A DNA stretch of 64,000 nt, taken from CAZTDU01 sp964617355. Its GTDB lineage: Bacteria; Pseudomonadota; Gammaproteobacteria; Burkholderiales; SG8-39. The DNA is taken from NCBI GenBank assembly GCA_964617355.1, contig CAZTXP010000055.1, forward strand, positions 29,761 through 93,760. Direction: 5' to 3'. A program made the position numbers and the translations under genes. Under the pieces are notes generated by a model. That model saw only the letters and a list, made by a program, of their open reading frames with translations. It did no database searches and had not been told where the DNA came from. The stretch's first letter is position 1, and every line of letters starts with the position of its first letter. This document shows positions 35,714 to 44,340 of this stretch, one piece after another.

Positions 35714-37392
35714 AGAACGAACTGCGCGTGCGCCACGGCGGCAAGATCCTCGTCGACGCGCTGGCGGCCCACGGCGTCGACATCGCCTTCGGCGTGCCGG
35801 GCGAGAGCTACCTGCCGGTGCTCGATGGCTTCCACGACCACCGCGGCAAGATGAAGTTCGTCATTTGCCGGCAGGAGGGTGGCGCCTCGTACATGACGGA
35901 GGCCACCGGCAAGCTCACCGGCAAGCCCGGCATCCTGTTCGTCACGCGCGGCCCGGGCGCGACCAATGGCTCGGTGGGCGTGCACACCGCGATGCAGGAT
36001 TGCACGCCGCTGATCCTCTTCATCGGGCAGGTGGGCAACGACTTCATGGAGCGCGAGGCCTTCCAGGAGATCGACTATCGCCGCATGTACGGCCCGATGG
36101 CGAAGTGGGTCGGCCAGATCGACCGCATCGAGCGCATCCCCGAGTACGTGAGCCACGCCTTCCACACCGCGATGTCGGGCCGGCGCGGACCGGTGGTGCT
36201 CGCGCTGCCGGAGGACATGCTGTTCTCGGAAGCCGCGGTCGCCGACGTGCCGCACTACAAGGTGGCGCGCGCCGCGCCGGCGTCGTCCGACCTGCACGAC
36301 CTGGAGCGCCTGCTTGCGCAGGCGGAGCGGCCCTTCGTGCTGCTCGGAGGCGGCGGCTGGGATCGCGCCGCCTGCGACGCGATGCGCGCGTGGATCGAGG
36401 GCGCCGGCCTGCCGGTCGGCGCCGCGTTCCGCTGCCAGGACCTCTACGACAACCGCGCGCCGAACTACGCCGGCGACGTCGGCATCGGCATCAATCCGAA
36501 GCTCGCGCAGCGCGTGCGCGACGCCGATCTCGTGCTCGCGATCGGCGCGCGCCTGGACGAGATGACCACCAGCGGCTACACGCTCTTCGAGGTGCCGGTG
36601 CCCAAGCAGAAGCTGGTGCACGTGCTTCCGGCGCCGGACGAGATCGGCCGCGTCTACCAGGCGACGCTGCCGATCGTCTCCGGCATGGGCAAGTTCGCCG
36701 AGATGCTCGCCAAGGTGAAGGTCGACGGCTCGCGCTGGCGCGACTGGACGCGCGCGGCGCACGAGGACTATCTCGCGTGGACGCAGCCCAAGGCGATTCC
36801 CGGCAAGATCCAGCTCGCCGAGATCGTGCGCTGGCTCGACTCGACGCTGCCCGAGGACGCGATCGTCACCGGCGGCGCGGGCAACTTCTCGGGCTGGGCG
36901 CACCGCTACTTCCGCTACCGCGGCTTTCGCACGCAGCTCGGGCCGACCAACGGCTCGATGGGCTACGGCTGGCCGGCGGCGGTGGCGGCGAAGCTGTGCG
37001 CGCCGGGGCGCACCGTGGTCGCCTTCTGCGGCGACGGCGACTTCCTGATGAACGGGCAGGAGATCGCCACCGCGATCCAGTACGGCGCCGCGCCGATCGG
37101 CCTGGTGATCAACAACGGCATGTACGGCACGATCCGCATGCACCAGGAGCGCGAGTATCCGGATCGCGTGTCGGGCACCGAGCTCGTGAACCCCGACTTC
37201 GCCGCCTATGCGCGCGCCTTCGGCGGGCACGGCGAGACGGTCGAGACCACCGAGGAATTCGCGCCGGCCTTCGAGCGCGCCCGCGCCTCGGGCAAGCCCG
37301 CGCTGATCGAGCTGCGCATCGACCCTGACGCGATCACGACGCAGACCTCGCTGTCCGCGATCCGCGAGAAGGCGCTCGCAGGAAAAGGCTAG
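35710..37392 (+). CDS. Thiamine diphosphate-dependent enzyme (acetolactate synthase-like)
   Basis: Enzyme of 560 residues with the three-domain ThDP architecture. The N-terminal Pyr domain has the catalytic Glu56 (CRQEGGASYMTEA) and FVTRGPGATNGSVGVH. The central domain contains PFVLLGGGGWDRAA, and the C-terminal PP domain has the metal/ThDP motif from CGDGDFLMNGQEI to INNGMYG. Relatives include acetolactate synthase, oxalyl-CoA decarboxylase, sulfoacetaldehyde acetyltransferase and glyoxylate carboligase; there is no small regulatory subunit gene nearby, so a catabolic member is likelier than IlvB. The start MKNELRVRHGG overlaps the esterase stop. Longer in-frame starts are esterase shadow. 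Confidence 0.9.
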   Translation: MKNELRVRHGGKILVDALAAHGVDIAFGVPGESYLPVLDGFHDHRGKMKFVICRQEGGASYMTEATGKLTGKPGILFVTRGPGATNGSVGVHTAMQDCTPLILFIGQVGNDFMEREAFQEIDYRRMYGPMAKWVGQIDRIERIPEYVSHAFHTAMSGRRGPVVLALPEDMLFSEAAVADVPHYKVARAAPASSDLHDLERLLAQAERPFVLLGGGGWDRAACDAMRAWIEGAGLPVGAAFRCQDLYDNRAPNYAGDVGIGINPKLAQRVRDADLVLAIGARLDEMTTSGYTLFEVPVPKQKLVHVLPAPDEIGRVYQATLPIVSGMGKFAEMLAKVKVDGSRWRDWTRAAHEDYLAWTQPKAIPGKIQLAEIVRWLDSTLPEDAIVTGGAGNFSGWAHRYFRYRGFRTQLGPTNGSMGYGWPAAVAAKLCAPGRTVVAFCGDGDFLMNGQEIATAIQYGAAPIGLVINNGMYGTIRMHQEREYPDRVSGTELVNPDFAAYARAFGGHGETVETTEEFAPAFERARASGKPALIELRIDPDAITTQTSLSAIREKALAGKG

Positions 37393-37431
37393 CTGGCGCG
37401 CCGGCTGCCGTCAGCGGGGACGGGGATGAAA

Positions 37432-37456
37432 GGGGAGGGGGCGCGGCCCCCTTTCC
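37432..37456 (+). terminator. Possible terminator after the ThDP enzyme gene
   Basis: GGGGAGGGGG pairs with CCCCCTTTCC (two G-U pairs in RNA) across a CGCGG loop, giving about ten base pairs, followed by TTG and a GC-rich run without a full U tract. It lies 40 bp after the stop and 25 bp before the convergent cysteine-cluster gene ends. Confidence 0.4.
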
Positions 37457-37480
37457 TTGCTCGCGCTTACGGCGCCGGTC

Positions 37481-37846
37481 CTACCGCGACGTAAGCGCGA
37501 TCCACTTCGGATCGTCCTGCTGCTGGCGCTCGAACTTCAGGAACTCGTAGTAGCCGCAGCGCGGCACGTCCGGGTACTCGCGGCACACGCCGGGGCGCGC
37601 CTCGTAGATGGAACAATGCCGCTTCTTCTGGTCGAAGAAGATGCAGGTGGTCGGGAAGATGCGGTCCTTCTTGTGCCGCAGCGCGATCGCCTTCTCGTTC
37701 TTGTCGTACTTGGTGAAGCGCTTCTCGGCGGTCTTGTAGTCGATCCCGTGGTGCTTGGCCAGCCGCGCGACGTCGCGCTTGGTGATCTCGATCAGCGGGT
37801 AGCTGCAGCAGTAGCCGGGGCACTTCTTGCAATCGTAGGAAGGCAT
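37481..37846 (-). CDS. YkgJ-type cysteine-cluster protein
   Basis: Small protein of 121 residues with the CxxCxxxCC-like metal-binding cluster of the YkgJ/CxxCxxCC family. Cys6, Cys9, Cys13 and Cys14 lie in YDCKKCPGYCCSYPLI, with further cysteines in FPTTCIFFDQKKRHCSIYEA and RPGVCREYPDVPRCGYYEF. The family is thought to bind zinc or iron-sulfur, and its function is unknown. The start MPSYDC is preceded by AAGGAA at a suitable distance; upstream in-frame codons lack homology-like sequence. Confidence 0.9.
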   Translation of the reverse strand: MPSYDCKKCPGYCCSYPLIEITKRDVARLAKHHGIDYKTAEKRFTKYDKNEKAIALRHKKDRIFPTTCIFFDQKKRHCSIYEARPGVCREYPDVPRCGYYEFLKFERQQQDDPKWIALTSR

Positions 37847-37968
37847 CGCGCTCGAATTCCTTGGAAAGGCGCGCATTGTAGCGACTTCGGCAGGGCTTAA
37901 CCCGTTCCTTGCCCCCGCCCGTTTCACTCGGGGAAGGGGCCATCCCGGCCCCGCAAGGAGGCCGCGCC

Positions 37969-38823
37969 ATGAAGCTTCGCATCCTGATCGCCGCCGCGCT
38001 CGCCGCGATCGCCGCCCAGTCCCACGCCGTGGGCAACCTCGTCGACGTCACGGTGTTCGACCGCACCCGCAACGTGCGCCTCCCGGTGCACTGGCACGAG
38101 GGCCGTGCCTACGTTGCCGGGCAGCCCGGCAACGAGTACAGCGTCAGCGTCCGCAGCCGCCAGGGTGGCGACGTGCTCGCGGTGATGTCGGTGGACGGCG
38201 TGAACGTGATCACCGGCGAGACCGCCAACCCGTCGCAGAGCGGCTACGTGCTGTCGTCGTACCGGTCGATGGACGTGTCGGGCTGGCGCAAGAACATGGC
38301 CGAGACCGCGGCGTTCTACTTCACCTCGCTGGGCGATTCCTATGCCGCGCGCACCGGTCGCCCGAACGAGGTCGGCGCGATCGGCGTCGCCGTGTTCCGT
38401 CGCAAGGTCGAGTCGCCGCCCGTGTCGCAGCCGTTGCCGATCTCGCCACCGGCGCGCAGCGAGGCACCGGCGATGCGCCGCGACGGCGCCTCCGCCGACG
38501 CTGCGCCGCCGCCCGCCGAAGCGCGCGCGAACGGCGAACTGTCCTCGTCCGCCGGGGCGAAGGCACAGTCCGCGCCGCTGGGTACCGGCCATGGTCGCCG
38601 CGAGTCCTCGCAGGCGCGCCATGTCGCCTTCGAGCGCGCGAGCAGCGATCCGGCGGAGACCATCGTGCTCTATTACGACAGCCGCGCGAACCTCGTCGCC
38701 CGCGGCATCCTGCGCGAGCCGGTGCCGGTGGCGCCGCGCAGCCCGAATCCGTTCCCGGGCTTCGTGCCCGACCCGGTGAGCGTCGCGCCGCTGCGGCCGG
38801 TGCGGCCTTCGTTCGATGGCTGA
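37969..38823 (+). CDS. Secreted or periplasmic protein of unknown function
   Basis: Protein of 284 residues with a strong AAGGAGG ribosome binding site and a signal peptide ending near residue 20 (AAIAAQSHA). A compact conserved-looking domain covers about residues 21-145 (VTVFDRTRNVRLPVHWHEGR, GNEYSVSVRSRQGGDVLAVM, DGVNVITGE, FYFTSLGDSYAARTGRPNEVG). Its tail is Pro/Ala/Arg-rich and low complexity. The gene is 33 bp upstream of the ECF sigma gene on the same strand and may belong to the same unit. The conserved part looks like a beta-sandwich envelope protein, but I do not recognise a named family. Confidence 0.75.
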   Translation: MKLRILIAAALAAIAAQSHAVGNLVDVTVFDRTRNVRLPVHWHEGRAYVAGQPGNEYSVSVRSRQGGDVLAVMSVDGVNVITGETANPSQSGYVLSSYRSMDVSGWRKNMAETAAFYFTSLGDSYAARTGRPNEVGAIGVAVFRRKVESPPVSQPLPISPPARSEAPAMRRDGASADAAPPPAEARANGELSSSAGAKAQSAPLGTGHGRRESSQARHVAFERASSDPAETIVLYYDSRANLVARGILREPVPVAPRSPNPFPGFVPDPVSVAPLRPVRPSFDG

Positions 38824-38856
38824 GCGAGCCGCGCCGCGTCCATTAGACTCCGGGGC

Positions 38857-39414
38857 ATGGAGGCCCCGGACGAGGAACTGATGCTCGCCTACCAGCGCGG
38901 CGACGCGGGTGCCTTCGACGTGCTGTATGGGCGGCACAAGGGGCCGCTGTATCGCTTCATGCTGCGCGCGGTGAAGAACGGCGGCGTGACCGACGAGCTG
39001 TACCAGGATGTCTGGATGCGCGTGATCGAGTCCCGGGCGCGCTACGAGCCGACGGCGAAGTTCAAGACCTGGCTGTACACCATCGCGCACAACCGCATGA
39101 TGGATCACTTCCGCCGGCACTCGTTGCGCGTCGTCGAGTCGTCGGAAGATGCCGCCGAGATGGCCGAGTCCGTCGCCGACGCGTCCGGCGCGCAGCCCGA
39201 GAACCTCGTCGAGGCGCGCGCCGACTTGCGCCGCCTGGCGGAGGCGATCGCGGCGCTGCCGCCGGTGCAGCGCGAGGCGTTCCTGCTGCACCAGGAGTCC
39301 GGCATGACGGTGCCCGAGATCGCCGAGGCGACGGGCACGCCCGTGGAGGCGGCGAAGAGCCGCCTCCGGTACGCGTTGCAGAAGCTGCGGGAGGCGCTAT
39401 CCGATGGCGGATGA
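38857..39414 (+). CDS. ECF-type RNA polymerase sigma factor
   Basis: Sigma-70 family protein of 185 residues with region 2 (AYQRGDAGAFDVLYGRHKGP, DELYQDVWMRVIE, FKTWLYTIAHNRMMDHFRR) and region 4 (LPPVQREAFLLHQESGMTVP, followed by EIAEATGTPVEAAKSRLRYA). Region 3 is absent, as expected for group 4 factors. It overlaps the next gene by 11 bp, the classical sigma/anti-sigma arrangement. The target promoters are unknown, and no clear autoregulated promoter could be identified upstream. Confidence 0.95.
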   Translation: MEAPDEELMLAYQRGDAGAFDVLYGRHKGPLYRFMLRAVKNGGVTDELYQDVWMRVIESRARYEPTAKFKTWLYTIAHNRMMDHFRRHSLRVVESSEDAAEMAESVADASGAQPENLVEARADLRRLAEAIAALPPVQREAFLLHQESGMTVPEIAEATGTPVEAAKSRLRYALQKLREALSDGG

Positions 39415-40357
39415 CCTGCGCGACGACGACGTTTCGGCGAAGTACGGCCAGTTGCGCCGGCCCGAGCCGCCGCGCGCGCTCGACGACGCGATCCTCGCTG
39501 CTTCGCGCCGCGCGGTGGGCGCACGCCCCGGCGGCGCGGACGGTGGGCGCCGCGGTTCGCCGACCGCGCGCTGGGCATTGCCGGCGTCGGTGGCTGCGGT
39601 GCTGGTGCTGTCGGTGATGGTGACCCTGCACGTGCAGGAGGAGCAGCCCGGACTCGAGTCACCCGCGCCGGCTCGTCGCGCCGCGCCCGAAGCGAAGCGC
39701 GACGCTCCGCCGCCTGTCCCGGGCCCGGTGGTCGACGCAACGCCCGCGCAAGCGCCGCAGGAAAAGCTCGCCGCCAAGGAGTCGGTGGCGACGCAGGCGA
39801 CGCCGGCGCCAACGGCGAGCGCGGCCCGCGCGGCCGAGGCGGTCGCGAGGCGCGACGCCAAGGCCGCCAGCGAACGCGCCGCCGTGGCCTCGAACGCCAC
39901 GCCCCGTCCTGCGGAGGCGACACGCGATGCGGTGCGCACCTCGCCGGGGTTTGCTTCCGATCCGCCGACGGTGGCGACCGCGCCGGCGATCGATTCCTCG
40001 AAGGCGGCGCCTCCGCAGCCCGTGGTCGCGCAGGCGCCCGCGGCGCCCGCCGTCCCCGCGATGCAGTCGGCCGCCGGCGCGAGTGCCGCGCCGCCACCGC
40101 CTGCCCCCGCGGTCGCGGCAGCGCCGGCCGCACGCGAGTTGCGCGCGCGTGGCGAACTGTCGCGCGACGATGCCCGGCCCGCGGCGAAGCTCGCCGATGC
40201 GTCCGAGCCGCCCGAGAAGCAGCTCGAGCGCATCGCCGCGCTGAGGAAGGATGGCCGGCATGCCGAGGCCGACCAGCTGCTGAAGGAGTTCCGCGCCCGC
40301 CATCCGGGCTATCGCATTCCCGAGGCGATGCTCGAGAAGGTGGAGCCGCCGCGCTAG
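39404..40357 (+). CDS. Single-pass membrane protein, probable anti-sigma factor
   Basis: Protein of 317 residues overlapping the sigma gene by 11 bp. An N-terminal cytoplasmic segment of about 56 residues (DDVSAKYGQLRRPEPPRALD) precedes one helix (WALPASVAAVLVLSVMVTL, residues 57-75). A long periplasmic Ala/Pro-rich region follows, with a closing helical motif LERIAALRKDGRHAEADQLL and EFRARHPGY that looks TPR-like. No HxxxCxxC zinc-finger anti-sigma signature is visible, so this would be a non-ZAS type. The anti-sigma role rests on position and topology and is inference. Confidence 0.75.
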   Translation: MADDLRDDDVSAKYGQLRRPEPPRALDDAILAASRRAVGARPGGADGGRRGSPTARWALPASVAAVLVLSVMVTLHVQEEQPGLESPAPARRAAPEAKRDAPPPVPGPVVDATPAQAPQEKLAAKESVATQATPAPTASAARAAEAVARRDAKAASERAAVASNATPRPAEATRDAVRTSPGFASDPPTVATAPAIDSSKAAPPQPVVAQAPAAPAVPAMQSAAGASAAPPPPAPAVAAAPAARELRARGELSRDDARPAAKLADASEPPEKQLERIAALRKDGRHAEADQLLKEFRARHPGYRIPEAMLEKVEPPR

Positions 40358-40376
40358 CGGGCGCGACGCGAGCGCG

Positions 40377-42128
40377 TCAGGAGCTTGCGCGCTCCGCCCA
40401 CCACGGCCCCAGCGCCAGGGCGTCGACGCGGTTGTCGACCAGCGCGCGCACCGCGTTCTGCGGGAAGCAGACGATCGGCTCCTCGTGCACGTTGAAGCTG
40501 GTGTTCAGCACGAGCGGGATGCCCGACAGGCGCCGGTAGGCGTCGATCAGCGACCAGTACAGCGCGTTGTGCTCGCGCGTCACGGTCTGTGGCCGCGCGG
40601 TGCCGTCGACGTGCACCACCGCCGGGATGCGCGCGCGCCACTCCGGCCGCACGCTGCAGGTGGCGGTCATGAACGGCGTGCAGCGGCGCAGGCGCGGCGC
40701 GTCCTCGAAGATCTCGTCGGCGTGCTCCGCGAGCACGCTCGGCGCAAAGGGCATGAACTCCGAGCGGTCCAGGCGCGCGTTCAGCAGGTCGTTGATCGAG
40801 TGCTCGGTCGGGCGCGCGACCATGCTGCGATTGCCGAGCGCGCGCGGGCCGAATTCCATGCGGCCCTGGAACCAGCCCACCACCCGGCCGGCGTGGATCG
40901 CGCGCGCGGCACGCTCGACGAGTACCGCCGGCTCGAGGCGCTCGCCGCGCAGGCCGGCGTCCTCGAGCGCCCGGCGGCAGTCCTCGTCCGACCATTCGCT
41001 GCCGAGGTAGACCGGCGCCGGGTCGAACGCCGCGCGGCGCAGGAACCCGGGGTCGATCTGCGCCTGCAGCAGCACGGCGGCACCGACGGAGTTGCCGGTG
41101 TCGCTCATCGCCGGGAACACGTAGAGGTCGTCGAGTTCCGGCAGGCGCGCGAGCCGCTGGTTCAGCAGCACGTTGGCGAACACGCCGCCGTTCACCGCCA
41201 GCCGGCGCTCGCCGGTCTCGCGCAGGAAGGCGCGCACGACGGCTTCGATCTCCTCCTCGAAGACGCGCTGCGCGGCGGCAGCGACGTGTTCGCGGTCGTT
41301 TGCCTTCACGAGGGCCGCGAGATAGGCCTCGCGCGCGACCATCGCATCCGGCCGGCCGGCGAAGTCGGAGTCGAAGCCGCGATGGCCTGGCGCGGCGCGC
41401 AGCGCGCGGCGGAAATCGGCGTGCAGCCGCGCGGGGTCGCCCCGCGCGGCGAGGCCGAGCACCTTGCCCTCGTGGCGCAGCGGGATGAATCCCATGGCCT
41501 TGGTGATCGCCTCGTAGTACTCGCCGGGCGAGGCGCCGAGCGTATCGCCGACGGCGCGGGTCTCGAGGCGGCCCTCCGCGAACACGCCGGCGGTGAAGTG
41601 CTGGTTCAGGTCGCCGACGCCGTCGATCGTGACCACTGCGCAGCGCTCGAATCCCGAGGCGTGCGCCGCGGCCGCCGCGTGCGTGAGGTGGTGGTCGAAG
41701 AACGCGACGCGCACCGAGGACCGGAACCCGAGGTCCTCGAGGAAGTCGGCCTCGCGGAAATGCCCGTGCACGCCGACGCCGCGCCGCGACAGGCGCTTCA
41801 ACAGGTCGTTCACGTTCATGTGGCGTTCCTCGTCGCCCCGCCGGGCGCGGCGCGCGCGCACGAGGCGGGACTCGAGTTCCTTGGCCAGCGACTCGCGGCG
41901 GAAGTAGCGCTCCGGGAAGGAGCCGTGGATCGAGGCCACGGCGTCGACGTCGCGGCGCGACAGGCCGGCCGTGGCGAGCGCGTGGTCGAGCGCCTCGAGC
42001 GGCAGCCGATAGCCGTCGCTCTTCCTGCGCGTGATCCGCTCCTGCGACACCGCCGCGACGAGCCTTCCGTCGCGCAGCACGCACGCGGATGCGTCGTGGG
42101 ACGACGCGATCCCTGCGATGACCGCCAT
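40377..42128 (-). CDS. NodU/CmcH-family carbamoyltransferase
   Basis: Protein of 583 residues. The N-terminal ASKHA/Kae1-like domain has IAGIASSHDASACVLRDG, the metal/carbamoyl-adenylate histidines in FFDHHLTHAAAAAHASGF and TIDGVGDLNQHF. Later come VNGGVFANVLLNQRLARL and MSDTGNSVGAAVL, and the C-terminal carbamoyltransferase domain has GWFQGRMEFGPRALGNRS and LNTSFNVHEEPIV. Known relatives O-carbamoylate natural products or lipo-chitooligosaccharides using carbamoyl phosphate and ATP. It sits alone between an anti-sigma-like gene (convergent) and an amino-acid ABC operon, with no biosynthetic cluster in the window, so the acceptor is unknown. Confidence 0.92.
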   Translation of the reverse strand: MAVIAGIASSHDASACVLRDGRLVAAVSQERITRRKSDGYRLPLEALDHALATAGLSRRDVDAVASIHGSFPERYFRRESLAKELESRLVRARRARRGDEERHMNVNDLLKRLSRRGVGVHGHFREADFLEDLGFRSSVRVAFFDHHLTHAAAAAHASGFERCAVVTIDGVGDLNQHFTAGVFAEGRLETRAVGDTLGASPGEYYEAITKAMGFIPLRHEGKVLGLAARGDPARLHADFRRALRAAPGHRGFDSDFAGRPDAMVAREAYLAALVKANDREHVAAAAQRVFEEEIEAVVRAFLRETGERRLAVNGGVFANVLLNQRLARLPELDDLYVFPAMSDTGNSVGAAVLLQAQIDPGFLRRAAFDPAPVYLGSEWSDEDCRRALEDAGLRGERLEPAVLVERAARAIHAGRVVGWFQGRMEFGPRALGNRSMVARPTEHSINDLLNARLDRSEFMPFAPSVLAEHADEIFEDAPRLRRCTPFMTATCSVRPEWRARIPAVVHVDGTARPQTVTREHNALYWSLIDAYRRLSGIPLVLNTSFNVHEEPIVCFPQNAVRALVDNRVDALALGPWWAERASS

Positions 42129-42138
42129 CAGCCGCCGA

Positions 42139-42867
42139 TCAGTGGTGCAGGATCTTCGACAGGAAGAGCTGCGCGCGCTCCGAGCGCGGCGTGCCGAAGA
42201 ACTCGTCCTTGGGGGCGTCCTCGACGATCTTGCCGGCGTCCATGAAGATCACGCGGTGGGCGACCTTCTTCGCGAAGCCCATCTCGTGGGTCACGACCAT
42301 CATGGTCATGCCTTCCTGCGCGAGCTCGACCATCACGTCGAGCACCTCGTTGATCATCTCGGGGTCGAGCGCCGAGGTCGGCTCGTCGAACAGCATCGCG
42401 ATCGGGTCCATCGACAGCGCGCGCGCGATCGCCACGCGCTGCTGCTGTCCGCCCGAGAGCTGCCCGGGGAACTTGTCCTTGTGCGCGAGCAGCCCGACGC
42501 GGTCGAGGAGCTTCATCCCCTTGTCGCGGGCCGATTCGTCGGTGCGGCCGAGCACCTTCACCTGCGCGAGCGTCAGGTTCTCGGTCACCGTGAGGTGCGG
42601 GAAGAGCTCGAAGTGCTGGAACACCATGCCGACGCGCGAGCGCAGCTTGGGCAGGTTGGTCTTCGGGTCGCCGACCGGGATGCCGTCGACCAGGATCTCG
42701 CCCTTCTGGAAGGGCTCGAGCGCGTTCACGCACTTGATCAGCGTGGACTTGCCGCTGCCCGAGGGGCCGCAGACCACGACCACCTCGCCCTTCTTCACCT
42801 CGGTGGTGCAGCCCGAGAGGACCTGGAAGCTGCCGTACCACTTGTCTACGTTCTTGATCGAGATCAT
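42139..42867 (-). CDS. gltL: Glutamate/aspartate-type amino acid ABC transporter ATP-binding protein
   Basis: ATPase of 242 residues with Walker A CGPSGSGKSTLIKCVNALEP, signature LSGGQQQRVAIARAL, Walker B AMLFDEPTSALDPEM and H-loop MVVTHEMGFAKKVA. It is typical of polar amino acid importers (GltL/GlnQ). It is the last gene of gltIJKL, beginning 10 bp after the second permease stop. The symbol follows the operon order and similarity to the glutamate/aspartate system; substrate specificity is not proven. Confidence 0.94.
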   Translation of the reverse strand: MISIKNVDKWYGSFQVLSGCTTEVKKGEVVVVCGPSGSGKSTLIKCVNALEPFQKGEILVDGIPVGDPKTNLPKLRSRVGMVFQHFELFPHLTVTENLTLAQVKVLGRTDESARDKGMKLLDRVGLLAHKDKFPGQLSGGQQQRVAIARALSMDPIAMLFDEPTSALDPEMINEVLDVMVELAQEGMTMMVVTHEMGFAKKVAHRVIFMDAGKIVEDAPKDEFFGTPRSERAQLFLSKILHH

Positions 42868-42877
42868 GGGGCGCTCT

Positions 42878-43570
42878 CTAGCGAATGATGGCGATGCGGT
42901 CCTGCAGGCGCTTGACGAGCGTCGAGAGGCCGTAGGAGACGACGAAGTAGACCAGCGCGACGAACAGGTACATCTCGACGAGGCGGTAGTCGCGGTTGGC
43001 GATCTTGGAGGCGGCGCCGAAGAAGTCGGTGGCCGAGATCACGTACACCAGCGAGGTGTCCTGGAACAGGATGATGGTCTGCGTGAGCAGCACCGGCAGC
43101 ATGTTGCGGAACGCCTGCGGCAGCACGATGCGGCCCATGGTCTGCCAGTAGTCGAGGCCGAGCGCGTAGCCCGCCCAGACCTGCCCGCGCGGGATCGACT
43201 GGATGCCGGCGCGCATGATCTCGCAGTAGTACGCCGCCTCGAACATCGTGAACGTGATCACCGCGGAGAGGAACGCGCCCACCTGCACCGGCTGCTTCGC
43301 GCCCGTCAGCCACGCGCCGATGTACGGCACGAGGAAGAAGAACCAGAAGATCACCAGCACCAGCGGCACCGAGCGCATCACGTTGACGTAGCCCGACGCG
43401 AGCACGGACAGCGGCTTGATCGAGGACAGCCGCATCATCGCGAGCAGCGTGCCGAAGACGATGCCGCCGACCATCGCGAGGCCCGTCAGCGTCAGCGTGA
43501 AGACCATCCCCTCCTTGAAGAGGTAGGGGATCGAGCGCTGGATGACGTCGAAGTCGAAGTTCTCGAACAT
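42878..43570 (-). CDS. gltK: Amino acid ABC transporter permease (GltK-like)
   Basis: Inner-membrane permease of 230 residues of the His/Glu/Gln/Arg family. It opens MFENFDFDVIQRSIPYLFKEG, and the coupling loop is EIMRAGIQSIPRGQVWAGYA with LGLDYWQTMGRIVLPQAFRN. It has about five helices. It starts 3 bp before the end of spacing from the other permease and pairs with it as a heterodimeric channel. Confidence 0.93.
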   Translation of the reverse strand: MFENFDFDVIQRSIPYLFKEGMVFTLTLTGLAMVGGIVFGTLLAMMRLSSIKPLSVLASGYVNVMRSVPLVLVIFWFFFLVPYIGAWLTGAKQPVQVGAFLSAVITFTMFEAAYYCEIMRAGIQSIPRGQVWAGYALGLDYWQTMGRIVLPQAFRNMLPVLLTQTIILFQDTSLVYVISATDFFGAASKIANRDYRLVEMYLFVALVYFVVSYGLSTLVKRLQDRIAIIR

Positions 43571-43573
43571 CGC

Positions 43574-44329
43574 TCAGTGCCCGCCGCCACCGGTGGAGGG
43601 CCCGACGAAGCCCGGTACGCGCACCTTGGCCTCGACCGCGCGCATGCCGAGCACCACGACCACGTTGACGATCAGGTAGACCAGCGTCGCCGCGGCGAAG
43701 GCCTCGAACACCTGGAAGGTCAGCTCCTGCATCGCGCGCGCGCGGCCCGTGACCTCGAGCAGGCCGATGGTGAGCGCGACCGAGGAGTTCTTGATGATGT
43801 TCATGAACTCCGAGGTGAGCGGCGGCAGCACGATGCGCAAGGCCATCGGCAGGATCACGAAGCGGTAGGTCTGCGGCAGCGTGAGGCCGAGCGCGGTGCC
43901 GGCCATGCCCTGGCCGCGCGGCAGCGACTGGATGCCGGCGCGGACCTGCTCGGCCACGCGCACCGACGTGAAGATGCCGAGGCACAGCACCGCCGGCACG
44001 TACGAGCCCCACGGCGGCGCCATCTGCTTCACCGCGTCGCCCATCGATTTCGGCAGCAGCTCCGGGAACACGAAGAACCACAGGAACATCTGCACGATCA
44101 GCGGGATGTTGCGGAAGATCTCGACGTACAGGTTGCCGGCGCGCACCACCCACTTCATCGGCGTCGTGCGCAGCGTGCCGACGACGGCGCCGACCGCGAG
44201 CGCGATCACCCACGCGGCGAGCGCCGTGGCGAGCGTCCAGCCGAGCCCGGTGATCAGGTATTTCAGCCAGGTGCCCGTCCCGTCGGACGCCATCTGGCCG
44301 AAGATGCCCCAGTTCCAGTTGTAATTCAT
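43574..44329 (-). CDS. gltJ: Amino acid ABC transporter permease (GltJ-like)
   Basis: Inner-membrane permease of 251 residues with the GltJ-typical start MNYNWNWGIFGQMASDGTGT and the EAA-type loop VRAGIQSLPRGQGMAGTALG with LTLPQTYRFVILPMALR. The periplasmic insert between the first helices (LLPKSMGDAVKQMAPPWGSY) is characteristic of this subunit. An intrinsic terminator lies between gltI and this gene, so it is probably expressed below the binding protein. Confidence 0.93.
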   Translation of the reverse strand: MNYNWNWGIFGQMASDGTGTWLKYLITGLGWTLATALAAWVIALAVGAVVGTLRTTPMKWVVRAGNLYVEIFRNIPLIVQMFLWFFVFPELLPKSMGDAVKQMAPPWGSYVPAVLCLGIFTSVRVAEQVRAGIQSLPRGQGMAGTALGLTLPQTYRFVILPMALRIVLPPLTSEFMNIIKNSSVALTIGLLEVTGRARAMQELTFQVFEAFAAATLVYLIVNVVVVLGMRAVEAKVRVPGFVGPSTGGGGH

Positions 44330-44340
44330 GCGCCTCCAAG

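Noticed and set aside
35710..37392. Naming the ThDP enzyme ilvB
   Set aside because: There is no IlvN-type regulatory gene and the context is catabolic; several ThDP subfamilies fit equally well.
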